This document shows positions 56,011 to 64,000 of a stretch of 64,000 nucleotides of DNA, one piece after another. Below the pieces are notes generated by a model. That model had not been told where the DNA came from. It was given only the letters and a program-made list of their open reading frames with translations, and did no database searches. The position numbers and the translations under genes were made by a program. Location: positions 1 through 64,000 of the forward strand of contig CACKXA010000002.1 in assembly GCA_902604055.1 (NCBI GenBank), written 5' to 3'. Numbering within the stretch: the stretch's first letter is position 1; each line of letters starts with the position of its first letter. Source of the DNA: an uncultured Pelagibacteraceae bacterium. Lineage in GTDB: Bacteria; Pseudomonadota; Alphaproteobacteria; Pelagibacterales; Pelagibacteraceae.

Positions 56011-56975
56011 TTTTTTAATTTATTTATAAAGTTTATACATTTCAATAAACTCAGATGATCTCCTTTATTTTTAGCCACTATATCTTTAGCAGGTCCATGA
56101 TCAGGAGATACACGAACATACTTCAAGCCCAAAGTAATGTTTATTGCATCAAATTGAAACATTGATTTAAAAGGAGTAAGGACTTGATCATGATACATCC
56201 CAACCACAACATCATATTTTTTATATTTATTTACAAAAAAAGTATCTGCAGACAAAGGTCCGTCAATTTTAAAACCTTCTTTTTTAAGTTTTTTTATTGC
56301 CGGATGAATTATTCTTACTTCTTCTGATTTTTTTGAAAATTCTGCGTTATGTGGATTTAAACCTAAAACACCAATCTTTGGGCTTGTATTAAATATTTTT
56401 TTATAATCTGTTTTAAGTGTTCTCATCTTATTAATAATTAAAGTAGACTTTAATTTTTTTGGTACATTCCTAATATCTATATGAGTAGTAATTGGCACTA
56501 CTGAAAGTTTTTTATTATAAATAAGCATAACTTCTGAGCCATCTAATATCTTACATTTTAAAGATAGTAACTCTGTTACACCTATAGTTTTAGTTTTATG
56601 AAGTAATTTTTTATCTAGCGGACAATTAACTATCCCTTTAACATTTTTGTTTAACGCTAATTTATGAGCTAATTTAAAACTAGAACTTATATATTTTTTA
56701 GCTGAAGTAAGGGGTACTTTGTAGGGGTTTGAAAATTTTAATGGGATGTCTATTATTTTTAATTTTTTAGAAAAGAGTCTGTCGTTAAAATTTTTTATCT
56801 TTATTATAGGTGTTCTAGTTTTAATCTTTTTAAATTGACTATTAATTAGATCGTAATTAGCAATTAAATAAATTTGTTTTTTAATTGAAGGATTAATTTT
56901 TTTCCATGTTTTAGAAATAATTTCTGAGTTAATACTATTTGGATCACTTGCTAGTAGTATGATTTTATTTTTCAT
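56007..56975 (-). CDS. pdxA: 4-hydroxythreonine-4-phosphate dehydrogenase
   Basis: NAD-dependent step of DXP-dependent PLP synthesis. 322 residues: TPIIKIKNF, HIDIRNVPKKL and MYHDQVLTPFKSMFQFDAINITLGLKYVRVSPDHGPAKDI with metal-binding His residues. It overlaps both neighbours by 4 bp. Its product route converges with DXP from dxs and ends at PdxH, both encoded in this window. Confidence 0.95.
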   Translation of the reverse strand: MKNKIILLASDPNSINSEIISKTWKKINPSIKKQIYLIANYDLINSQFKKIKTRTPIIKIKNFNDRLFSKKLKIIDIPLKFSNPYKVPLTSAKKYISSSFKLAHKLALNKNVKGIVNCPLDKKLLHKTKTIGVTELLSLKCKILDGSEVMLIYNKKLSVVPITTHIDIRNVPKKLKSTLIINKMRTLKTDYKKIFNTSPKIGVLGLNPHNAEFSKKSEEVRIIHPAIKKLKKEGFKIDGPLSADTFFVNKYKKYDVVVGMYHDQVLTPFKSMFQFDAINITLGLKYVRVSPDHGPAKDIVAKNKGDHLSLLKCINFINKLKK

Positions 56976-57922
56976 TTTAATTCAATTAAAGCATTATTTT
57001 TAATTTTAGAAAGATAATTATTAGAATATAAATTTAGAAGTTCATTTTTTTTATTATTAACTATCTGCTTTCTCAATTTATCTAAATCTGTTTCAGTTAC
57101 ATTTGTAATTTTTTTGTCTAATAATTTAAGGATAGTAGCTGTATCAGTTTGAATGATTGGTTCTGATAAATCACCTTTATTCATATTTTTCAAAATTTTT
57201 AAAATTTCTTCTGATAAGGATTTAGAATTTATCCAGCCTAAATTTCCACCGTCCATAGCTGATGTTGAAATACTATATTTTAAAGCTGTTTTCTCAAAAC
57301 CTATTTCATTTATCTGCTTATTTATAGAAATAATTGTTTCCCGATCATCCGAATTATTTTTTAAAGGTATTTCAATTTCTGCTAATTTATATTCAAAAAA
57401 ATTTTTTTGAATTTTTATAAAGTTACTAAGCTCTTCGTTAATTTCTTTCTCATCTAAATTAATTTTATTTCCAAATTTCTGAAAGACTAATTTTTGCCAG
57501 TCAAATTCTGTTTTAATTTCGTTAAAGTACAAGTCAAAATCGAGTTTGTTATCTTTGAATATCTTTTTTATTCCTTGCGTATCAGTTTGATACTTTGAGG
57601 ATAAGTTTTTAAAAAAATTATTTACTTGTTCGTTGTTATTAACTTGAATATTAAATTTTTGGACTTCATTTTTTTTTAATTTGAAGTCAATCAATTGCTT
57701 TAACGCTTGTTTTTTAAACGCGTCTATATTTTCTTGATTAATATTTTGGTTATTTAAAAATAAAACAGTCTTTATTTTATTTTTAAGTTCGTAAGAACTA
57801 ACTATTTGATTTTCAACTGTAACAATAATTTTATTTGTTGATAAAGCAAAAGAGTTATTAGAAATATTTATAAAAAAAAATGTAAGCAATAAAGCGTTTA
57901 TCAGTTTTTTTTTGATTTTCAT
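56972..57922 (-). CDS. surA: SurA-like periplasmic chaperone and peptidyl-prolyl isomerase
   Basis: Escorts outer-membrane proteins to the Bam complex. 316 residues with a signal peptide (LLLTFFFINISNNSFA). An N-terminal SurA domain (KIIVTVENQIVSSYELKNKI) and a single parvulin-type domain (GGNLGWINSKSLSEEI, DLSEPIIQTD) are seen, where E. coli SurA has two. It abuts lptD, a known SurA client, with no gap. Confidence 0.88.
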   Translation of the reverse strand: MKIKKKLINALLLTFFFINISNNSFALSTNKIIVTVENQIVSSYELKNKIKTVLFLNNQNINQENIDAFKKQALKQLIDFKLKKNEVQKFNIQVNNNEQVNNFFKNLSSKYQTDTQGIKKIFKDNKLDFDLYFNEIKTEFDWQKLVFQKFGNKINLDEKEINEELSNFIKIQKNFFEYKLAEIEIPLKNNSDDRETIISINKQINEIGFEKTALKYSISTSAMDGGNLGWINSKSLSEEILKILKNMNKGDLSEPIIQTDTATILKLLDKKITNVTETDLDKLRKQIVNNKKNELLNLYSNNYLSKIKNNALIELK

Positions 57923-60232
57923 CTATTTATTAAATGAGGGAGATGCAATATCTCCAAAAGGTGTTAATGTAATCTTAAACATTAATGAGTTTTCAGCTTC
58001 TAATTCCGAGTCATTATAAAATTCTCTTCTATAAACTAATCCTGCTCTTAGGCAATCATTCAAATATTCATAGCTAAGATTGTAATATTCTGAAGAATTA
58101 GTAATTATGTTTCTTTTTACTTCAAAAGAGAATAAACCATTATCTCCTTTTGTATACTTCATGTTAGATTTAACATACTCTTGACTTCCAATGTGTTTTT
58201 TTTCTTGAAGATAATCTATATTGAACTTTACCGGATTAAGATTTATTCCCATACCTACTTCATTATAATTTAAATCTTTGTAATTTTGATCTAGAGCAAA
58301 ATTATAATTTATATCAAAATTATTATTAAATTTGAAATTGGTATTTCCTACCAGGTCAGATAATTTTTCATCTAAACTAGAAGAAGTAGGCATATCTTTA
58401 TTCTCTTTCTCATTAATTATTTGTCCAACTGAAAAATTGAATTGTTTAGTAATATTCTTAAATTCATAGTCAAACCCCACGGTTGAGCTTAAACCACTTT
58501 CAAAATTATTGTATGAGTTCAATCTATCTAGGCTAAAAATATTTTTATTATCTATTCTTATATTATCCTCGTTTTTACGCATATTTCCTGGAGCATATCT
58601 TAAAAGAATTTTAGGTGTTAGTAGGTACTTATCATCTTTATTTCTTTTAAAAAAATCAACTTTCGTAAGATATCCTAAAGCACCAAATAATTCATGTTCC
58701 CGTTCATCTTTAAACTCTGGTGTATTTTTAGTTTCATAATTTACATTTTTCAAACTACCTAGCAGATTTCCTTTAACTCCTGATGGAAAATTATTAGTCC
58801 TAAACTTCCAGTTTAAATCATTCACTAAAAATTTTGTAAATTTATTAGTATCGTAATTATGAACATTTAAATTTGAAGTAAAATCTAAATTTCCGTAAAT
58901 ATTATTAGAAAATAAGTTTTTATCAAAAATTACGTCAGGTAAAATATATTCATATTTATCATTATAACTTTCTTTTAAAGTTTCATAAGCACTAGCTTTT
59001 AATCCTAAGTAAGAACTTTCGCTTTCTCTATTATAAGCAATAGAATTTTCCAAAGTATCTTTTTCATAATCAACCAGATTTGATTTTATTTTGTATAACT
59101 TAAGGTACTTATCATTTGATACATTTTGCACAGTTAGCTGAATGCTATTATCAGAGTTATTTTGATCTTTAAAATTTTTTACATATTTGGAAAAAAAGTG
59201 AGATTTGTCTCCAGATTTTTTACTGGTAGTTGTTTTTTTATAACCTTTAGTATAACCAAAATCTAAAATAACATCTGATTTTGCAAAAGCCTGACGATAT
59301 TCACCCAAGAATAAAGGATGTTCTGATGCAAAAAATCTATTTCTAAATGTAAAATCTTTATCTTGATTTAAAGCCCAAAAATATGGAACCTCTAGACCAG
59401 ATCCTAAATTTTTTGTATCAGAAAAAGATGGCACTAAGAAGCCAGATCTTCTTTTAACAGATGGGTCTGGATGAGATAGTTTCGGGATAAAAAATATTGG
59501 TAAGTCATAAACCTTTATGACCGCATTATTGTAATAAACAGTTTTCTTTTTTTGATCGTGATACATTTCATTTGCTTGTAAAGACCAAGGAGGGCACTTG
59601 TCACCTTTTCTATAATCGCATAACGTAAAGATACTTTTTGTAAACTTTGTCTTTTGATCATACATATTTACTGTGTTTGAAAAGATACGTGGTTTATTTT
59701 TTTGATTAGTTTTAAAACTATCTTCATTTAAAAAAGTTTTAGCATCAGTACCTACAATTTCCTTTTTTTTTTCGTCAATATATATTTGTGAAAAATTGTA
59801 TTTATTATCTTTCGAGTCTATAACTTTAATATCCCCAAAAGACTTAAATAAACTTTTTGAAGTAGAATATTCAAAATTGTCTAAAAATAAAAAATTCTTT
59901 TCAAGATCTTCTACAATCGCAGGATTTGTAGACCTTATATAATTATTATTGTTGTCAAAAACAAAATCATCACCCTCTACAACATATCCATTAGATGTTA
60001 TAACAGTAGTCTTTCCGACTGTTTTAAGAATTTTTAAATCTTTATCATATTCAGCGAACTCAGTAAAAAGTTGATTGTTCGCAACATCTTTTGCTACTAC
60101 TTGATTTTTAAAAATAGTAATTTTTGTTTTTTTATCAACTGAGATACTTAAAGATTGAATATTTAAATTGTCCGCAAAGATTGGAGAAAAAAAAAATATA
60201 CAACAAAGAAAAATGATAATTTTATTTTTCAT
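57923..60232 (-). CDS. lptD: LPS-assembly protein LptD
   Basis: Outer-membrane beta-barrel that inserts lipopolysaccharide on the cell surface. 769 residues with a signal peptide (CCIFFFSPIFADN), an OstA-type N-terminal jellyroll (about 20-220, VKSKDNKY-like repeats) and a long barrel with alternating Tyr/Phe strands. Two cysteine-containing stretches (TLCDYRKGDKCPPWSLQ and YLNDCLRAGL) may form the disulfides of the family. It overlaps lptG by 11 bp. lptE and lptA are not in this window. Confidence 0.93.
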   Translation of the reverse strand: MKNKIIIFLCCIFFFSPIFADNLNIQSLSISVDKKTKITIFKNQVVAKDVANNQLFTEFAEYDKDLKILKTVGKTTVITSNGYVVEGDDFVFDNNNNYIRSTNPAIVEDLEKNFLFLDNFEYSTSKSLFKSFGDIKVIDSKDNKYNFSQIYIDEKKKEIVGTDAKTFLNEDSFKTNQKNKPRIFSNTVNMYDQKTKFTKSIFTLCDYRKGDKCPPWSLQANEMYHDQKKKTVYYNNAVIKVYDLPIFFIPKLSHPDPSVKRRSGFLVPSFSDTKNLGSGLEVPYFWALNQDKDFTFRNRFFASEHPLFLGEYRQAFAKSDVILDFGYTKGYKKTTTSKKSGDKSHFFSKYVKNFKDQNNSDNSIQLTVQNVSNDKYLKLYKIKSNLVDYEKDTLENSIAYNRESESSYLGLKASAYETLKESYNDKYEYILPDVIFDKNLFSNNIYGNLDFTSNLNVHNYDTNKFTKFLVNDLNWKFRTNNFPSGVKGNLLGSLKNVNYETKNTPEFKDEREHELFGALGYLTKVDFFKRNKDDKYLLTPKILLRYAPGNMRKNEDNIRIDNKNIFSLDRLNSYNNFESGLSSTVGFDYEFKNITKQFNFSVGQIINEKENKDMPTSSSLDEKLSDLVGNTNFKFNNNFDINYNFALDQNYKDLNYNEVGMGINLNPVKFNIDYLQEKKHIGSQEYVKSNMKYTKGDNGLFSFEVKRNIITNSSEYYNLSYEYLNDCLRAGLVYRREFYNDSELEAENSLMFKITLTPFGDIASPSFNK

Positions 60233-61310
60233 TAATTTGCAAAACTCCTATCGAACTAAATAAACCTATTGCTATTACTGGAATCCATACTGCTAGTGAT
60301 AATGAAATTCTATTAGCTTGACCTAAAGCCAAAGACAAATCTTTAAAGTAATAAACAGCGACACATGTCAAAAGACCAGCTATGATAAATGTGAAATTAT
60401 TTGATTTTTTAAGAGTATTCATTGTTAATATTGATGCTAAAGAAGTCATAATAAATAAGAAAAAAGGCATTGCTAACATAGAATTTAAATTTTTGTCTAT
60501 ATAAGATTTATTGTACCCTTTTTTTTGAAGTTCATCATAATTAAGAATTAATTCTAAAAAAGACATTGTATCAAAGTTTTTAAATAAACTTGTTATTTTA
60601 GCATAATTATAATTTGATGTTATTTTGTAGTCCTCAACGTAACTTTGACTGCTTATCCCTTTATCAAATTTATTAATATTAACGTCGAATAAGTTCCAAG
60701 TATTTTCTGAAATGTCTCCTTTTTTAGATTTAACTATATTAATTGGATTATTTTCATCATCAAAGTTAAAAATTGTTATATTTTTTATAATATTATCTCT
60801 AGTGCCATCTGCCGATACAATCCTATACCCGTCATCTGTGTTTTCTTTGATCCATAAACCATTTTTATTAATAGTTATTAAGTGATCTATATCACGAGAA
60901 TATTGAGATTTAGTTTGTTCGTAGTACTTCACCATTGCTGATGTGATTGGATTTACTGCAAACAATATAATCCATCCAAAAATAAAAGATACTAATGCAA
61001 GTATGAAAAAAATTTTAAAATTTGAGTAGCCAAATACCTTCATAGTTAATAAATCTTTAGTATTTCTCAACCTTAATAAAAACCACATACTTGAAATAAA
61101 AATTATAAAGGGAAGCAGTTTAATTATGATATTTGGAACATATAATGCAGTTAAAGATAGTGGAGTTATAATTGATGAGTCTAAATTTTTAAAGAATTCA
61201 ATTTCTTCAAATAAATTTAAGATAATTCCAAAACAGTAAATAATCATAATTACTTTAAAGATAGTTTTTAAATAACCATTAAAAATATAATTGAACAAAA
61301 CTTTATTCAT
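60222..61310 (-). CDS. lptG: LPS export permease LptG
   Basis: Half of the LptB2FG inner-membrane exporter of LPS. 362 residues: three N-terminal and three C-terminal membrane helices flanking a periplasmic beta-jellyroll. The YjgP/YjgQ segment YLKTIFKVIMIIYCFGIIL near the start and LRNTKDLLTMKVFGYS coupling-helix region are diagnostic. It overlaps lptF by 4 bp. Confidence 0.92.
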   Translation of the reverse strand: MNKVLFNYIFNGYLKTIFKVIMIIYCFGIILNLFEEIEFFKNLDSSIITPLSLTALYVPNIIIKLLPFIIFISSMWFLLRLRNTKDLLTMKVFGYSNFKIFFILALVSFIFGWIILFAVNPITSAMVKYYEQTKSQYSRDIDHLITINKNGLWIKENTDDGYRIVSADGTRDNIIKNITIFNFDDENNPINIVKSKKGDISENTWNLFDVNINKFDKGISSQSYVEDYKITSNYNYAKITSLFKNFDTMSFLELILNYDELQKKGYNKSYIDKNLNSMLAMPFFLFIMTSLASILTMNTLKKSNNFTFIIAGLLTCVAVYYFKDLSLALGQANRISLSLAVWIPVIAIGLFSSIGVLQINEK

Positions 61311-62440
61311 TTAATAGACTCTCTTGTAAGTTTTAATGTCAAAAAAAAGTATATAATTGGAGTTAAAACTATTGGAGTTACAAAGAATAGAATACTCACA
61401 ATTTTCGACAAGCCTGTATATCGAATTATAAGTTCGGCAAAAAGCAAAACAAGAAAACTTAAAATAAAAACACTATATTTGTTAGAGAAAAAATTTTTTC
61501 GATTATAGGTTCTTACAATTAGAAAAGAACAAATCAAAGAAATAATTGGAATATACAATGGAAGAATAATTCTTCTATTGAGAACTGTGGTTATTTCATT
61601 CTTTGTATTTTGTTTACAAGAGATAGTATAATTATTTGCTGAAGCATTCATACACTGGAAAAGATCAAAAGTTGATGTCTCTTGTAATTTTGGTTGTTTA
61701 ATAGCCCCAGTCTGAAGATTTTTTAAATCTATATTTAGTTGTTCAAACTTAATGATTTCGTTTTTACTAGTATTTTTGTTTGATGAAATAATTTGTCCAT
61801 TAAACAATATCATTTTTTTTTCTTCAACTATTCCACTTCGAGCAACAATAGTAGTTGAGGAATTAGTATTTTGATTAGGTGTTAAGTTTTTTAAAGTATT
61901 TGATTTATCATGAATAAAAACTTTTTCTATATTATTATTGACTCTTTTTTCTACTATAAAAGTAAAGCCTTCAAATGAATCGCTAAATTGCTGAACTCTA
62001 ACTGTAGGTAGAAAAGAGTTAAAGTTATTTTGACTAATTATTAAACGGGATTTATTTAAAGCAAGAGGTGTTATAAATGCAGAAAAAATTAAGTAAATTG
62101 ATAAAATAAAAACTGATATCAATAAAAAAAGATTGACTATTTTTATCTTTTTTACTCCTGAAGTCCAAAGTATTAAAAATTCTTTTTCTTGAATTTGTTT
62201 TAATATGAATATCATTAGTGATAATAAAAAGGCTAAGGGTATAAATTTTGTTAAAATGCCAAATAGGTTTAAAAAAGAGTATTGAAAATATGCAGAAGTT
62301 GAGTATCCACTTTCAACAATAAGATCTAGAAAATTCACTGCTCTTACTGTCCAGGCGATTAGTGTAAGGCCCAATAATATAACAATAAATGTTTTTAATA
62401 TTTCCTTTATAAAATTTTGATAAATTTTGTTTTGTAGCAT
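61307..62440 (-). CDS. lptF: LPS export permease LptF
   Basis: Partner of LptG in LPS extraction from the inner membrane. 377 residues from the ATG at 62440 (MLQNKIYQNFIKEILKT). A longer frame starts at 62500 but would place the start before the best promoter, and the extra 20 residues do not look like an LptF N-terminus. Same six-helix topology; EKEFLILWTSGVKK is the coupling-helix region. First gene of a six-gene unit. Confidence 0.92.
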   Translation of the reverse strand: MLQNKIYQNFIKEILKTFIVILLGLTLIAWTVRAVNFLDLIVESGYSTSAYFQYSFLNLFGILTKFIPLAFLLSLMIFILKQIQEKEFLILWTSGVKKIKIVNLFLLISVFILSIYLIFSAFITPLALNKSRLIISQNNFNSFLPTVRVQQFSDSFEGFTFIVEKRVNNNIEKVFIHDKSNTLKNLTPNQNTNSSTTIVARSGIVEEKKMILFNGQIISSNKNTSKNEIIKFEQLNIDLKNLQTGAIKQPKLQETSTFDLFQCMNASANNYTISCKQNTKNEITTVLNRRIILPLYIPIISLICSFLIVRTYNRKNFFSNKYSVFILSFLVLLFAELIIRYTGLSKIVSILFFVTPIVLTPIIYFFLTLKLTRESIK

Positions 62441-62456
62441 TGTAATTTGATATGTT

Positions 62457-62485
62457 AAAATAATGTAACTTTGATAAAAACTCAA
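62457..62485 (-). promoter_or_regulatory. Candidate sigma-70 promoter of lptF
   Basis: Minus-strand TTGAGT (62485-62480) and TATTTT (62462-62457) are 17 bases apart. Initiation near 62450 gives a leader of about 10 bases and supports the ATG at 62440 as the start. Confidence 0.4.
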
Positions 62486-62516
62486 CCTATGATAGTACAC
62501 TGAGATGAATTTTCCA

Positions 62517-62545
62517 TTGAAATCTTGTATATTTGATCATATATA
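62517..62545 (+). promoter_or_regulatory. Candidate sigma-70 promoter of pepA
   Basis: TTGAAA (62517-62522) and TATATA (62540-62545) are separated by 17 bases; predicted initiation near 62552 is about 21 bases before the ATG at 62573. Confidence 0.5.
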
Positions 62546-62572
62546 CCTCTCAACTCTATTTATATAAAATTT

Positions 62573-64000
62573 ATGCCTATTAAAATCAACTATTCAAATA
62601 AAGCAAATAGCAAACCTTCCACTAACACAGTCCTATTCACTAATGATAAATTTAATACAAATAATTTAAAAAAATACATTTCTATTTCTGAGTTTTCGTA
62701 CATAAATGATTTGTTGAAAAGTAGTGATTTAAAAAAAAATTTATTTGTTTTTGAAGTAAATTCAAAAAAAAAAATAGTTTTAATATCAATTAAAGACAAT
62801 ACTAAAACCTCAGATATAGAAAATTTAGGTGCAGAATTCTATGGACGTATAAACTATGGAAAGAATAGTGAGTACTTTATAATCTCAGACAGTGTAGTTA
62901 GTAAATACGATAATTTCATAGGTCATTTTCTTCATGGACTAAAATTAAAATCTTACGAATTTAAAAAATATAAATCAAAAAAAGAAACAAGAATTATTTC
63001 AGTAAATGTATTAGGAAATAGAAATAAACCCTCACATCAAAATCAATTAAAGTTTAAAGCCTTAGAGGCAGGGACTTTTTTTGCAAGAGACCTAGTTTCA
63101 GAACCAGGTAATGTTTTGCATCCAGATGAATATGCTAAAAGATTAAACTCACTCAGAAAAGATGGATTAAAAATAAATATATATGATGAAAAAAAATTAA
63201 AAAAACTTGGCATGTATGCGTTGTTAGGCGTAGGTATGGGAAGTGTAAGAGGATCATATCTTGTAACAATGGAATGGAATGGAGCAAAAAATAATTCTAA
63301 GCCTTTAGCATTTGTAGGAAAAGGAGTTACTTTTGATACTGGCGGGTATTCATTAAAGCCTGCAAGATTTATGGAAGACATGACTTATGATATGGCAGGC
63401 TCTGCTGCTGTAGTAGGTTTGATGAAAAACTTGGCATTACGAAAAGCAAAAGTTAATGCAGTAGGAGTTGTAGGACTTGTAGAAAACATGGTAAGCGGTG
63501 TTGCTCAAAGACCTGGAGATATTGTCAAATCTTATAGTGGCAAAACTATAGAGGTATTAAATACTGATGCAGAAGGTCGATTAGTTTTAGCAGACGCAAT
63601 AACTTTTACAGAAAAAAAATTTAAACCAAAATTCATAGTTGACTTAGCAACCCTAACCGGAGCAATCATAGTTTCTTTGGGATCTGAATATGCAGGTCTT
63701 TTTTCAAATGATGATAAGTTATCTAAACAAATTATAAAAGCAGGTAAAAAAGTAGATGAAAAATTATGGAGAATGCCTCTTCATAAAAATTATGATAAGT
63801 TAATGAATTCAAAAAATGCAGACATGCAAAATATAAACTATGTAGGTGGAGCAGGTTCAACCACTGCAGCTCAATTTTTACAGAGGTTTATTTTAAATAA
63901 AACCCCTTGGGCACATTTGGATATAGCAGGAATGGCTTTTTCAAAATATGGCGGTGCATTAAACTCAGGCGGTGCGACAGGATTTGGCGTAAGGTTATTA
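62573..64000 (+). CDS. pepA: Leucyl aminopeptidase, 3' end outside the window
   Basis: M17-family cytosol aminopeptidase that releases N-terminal residues from peptides. The frame is open from the ATG at 62573 to the window edge: 476 codons, most of a roughly 480-500-residue protein. N-terminal regulatory domain of about 150 residues, then the catalytic domain with GKGVTFDTGG, MTYDMAGSAA and the family signature NTDAEGRL at 330-337 (D332 and E334 bind zinc). It is the usual neighbour of lptF on the opposite strand in proteobacteria. Confidence 0.96.
   Translation, partial: MPIKINYSNKANSKPSTNTVLFTNDKFNTNNLKKYISISEFSYINDLLKSSDLKKNLFVFEVNSKKKIVLISIKDNTKTSDIENLGAEFYGRINYGKNSEYFIISDSVVSKYDNFIGHFLHGLKLKSYEFKKYKSKKETRIISVNVLGNRNKPSHQNQLKFKALEAGTFFARDLVSEPGNVLHPDEYAKRLNSLRKDGLKINIYDEKKLKKLGMYALLGVGMGSVRGSYLVTMEWNGAKNNSKPLAFVGKGVTFDTGGYSLKPARFMEDMTYDMAGSAAVVGLMKNLALRKAKVNAVGVVGLVENMVSGVAQRPGDIVKSYSGKTIEVLNTDAEGRLVLADAITFTEKKFKPKFIVDLATLTGAIIVSLGSEYAGLFSNDDKLSKQIIKAGKKVDEKLWRMPLHKNYDKLMNSKNADMQNINYVGGAGSTTAAQFLQRFILNKTPWAHLDIAGMAFSKYGGALNSGGATGFGVRLL

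Noticed and set aside
63043..63381. Antisense frames within pepA (also 62590-62799)
   Set aside because: The plus strand carries a continuous pepA frame with catalytic motifs through these positions.
1..64000. CRISPR arrays, insertion sequences, phage genes, toxin-antitoxin pairs, rRNA
   Set aside because: No regularly spaced repeats, transposase or integrase motifs, or rRNA sequence were found on either strand; the content is core chromosomal genes.

Overview
The window looks like a stretch of a SAR11 (Pelagibacterales) chromosome, probably an open-ocean type. The DNA is very AT-rich, gaps between genes are mostly 0-150 bp, and many genes overlap by 1-26 bp. It carries a proteorhodopsin followed by ferredoxin and ferredoxin reductase genes, and the neighbourhoods are alphaproteobacterial (dnaB/rpl operon, cvpA-purF, lptFGD-surA-pdxA-rsmA). 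Almost everything is core metabolism. I see no insertion sequence, phage gene, CRISPR array or rRNA. No gene-free stretch exceeds 300 bases: the largest gaps are about 254 bp (12536-12789, holding a tRNA-Leu gene) and 225 bp (21933-22157, the proteorhodopsin leader).

Layout. 1-12535: 5'-truncated dxs, aroC, pdxH, a polyprenyl diphosphate synthase, an S49 peptidase, glyQ-glyS-ppdK, and nadA-nadC. 12597-15898: tRNA-Leu(GAG), a DEAD-box RNA helicase, two unrecognised exported proteins and a 38-residue membrane microprotein. 15901-21932: cytochrome c' and cytochrome b561 (divergent), a stand-alone CBS protein, a DUF4396 membrane protein, ygfZ, a dihydroorotase-like amidohydrolase and a propionyl-CoA synthetase. 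22079-25385: proteorhodopsin with a structured leader and strong terminator, then ferredoxin, ferredoxin reductase, GST and dksA. 25458-31643: a two-gene glycosyltransferase unit, a GFA-family protein, glycerate kinase, a TolC-like protein and recA. 31770-37657: aldehyde dehydrogenase with DUF779, alaS, and icd. 37728-45508: a nine-gene plus-strand run, psd-pssA-rlmE-guaB-TPR-guaA-panB-yfgM-like-bamB. 45505-52571: a minus-strand run rpsF-rpsR-rplI-dnaB-RND exporter-cvpA-purF. 52685-55250: fabD-fabG-acpP-gmk. 55225-62440: lptF-lptG-lptD-surA-pdxA-rsmA. The right edge cuts a pepA gene.

How the genes fit together. The window supplies much of cofactor synthesis (DXP, PLP, NAD, pantothenate), the branch point of purine synthesis and both steps from IMP to GMP, fatty acid initiation, phosphatidylethanolamine synthesis, and outer-membrane assembly (LptD/F/G, SurA, BamB). 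Central carbon flow appears as pyruvate phosphate dikinase, isocitrate dehydrogenase, propionyl-CoA synthetase and glycerate kinase.

Most notable points: an IMP dehydrogenase lacking its regulatory Bateman (CBS) module; a blue-tuned proteorhodopsin (Gln at the tuning site) with an 18-bp perfect palindrome in its leader; ten convergent gene junctions with overlap or at most a 2-bp gap, four of them sharing a 4-bp stop signal; very short divergent promoters that predict leaderless mRNAs; and several small or unrecognised exported proteins.
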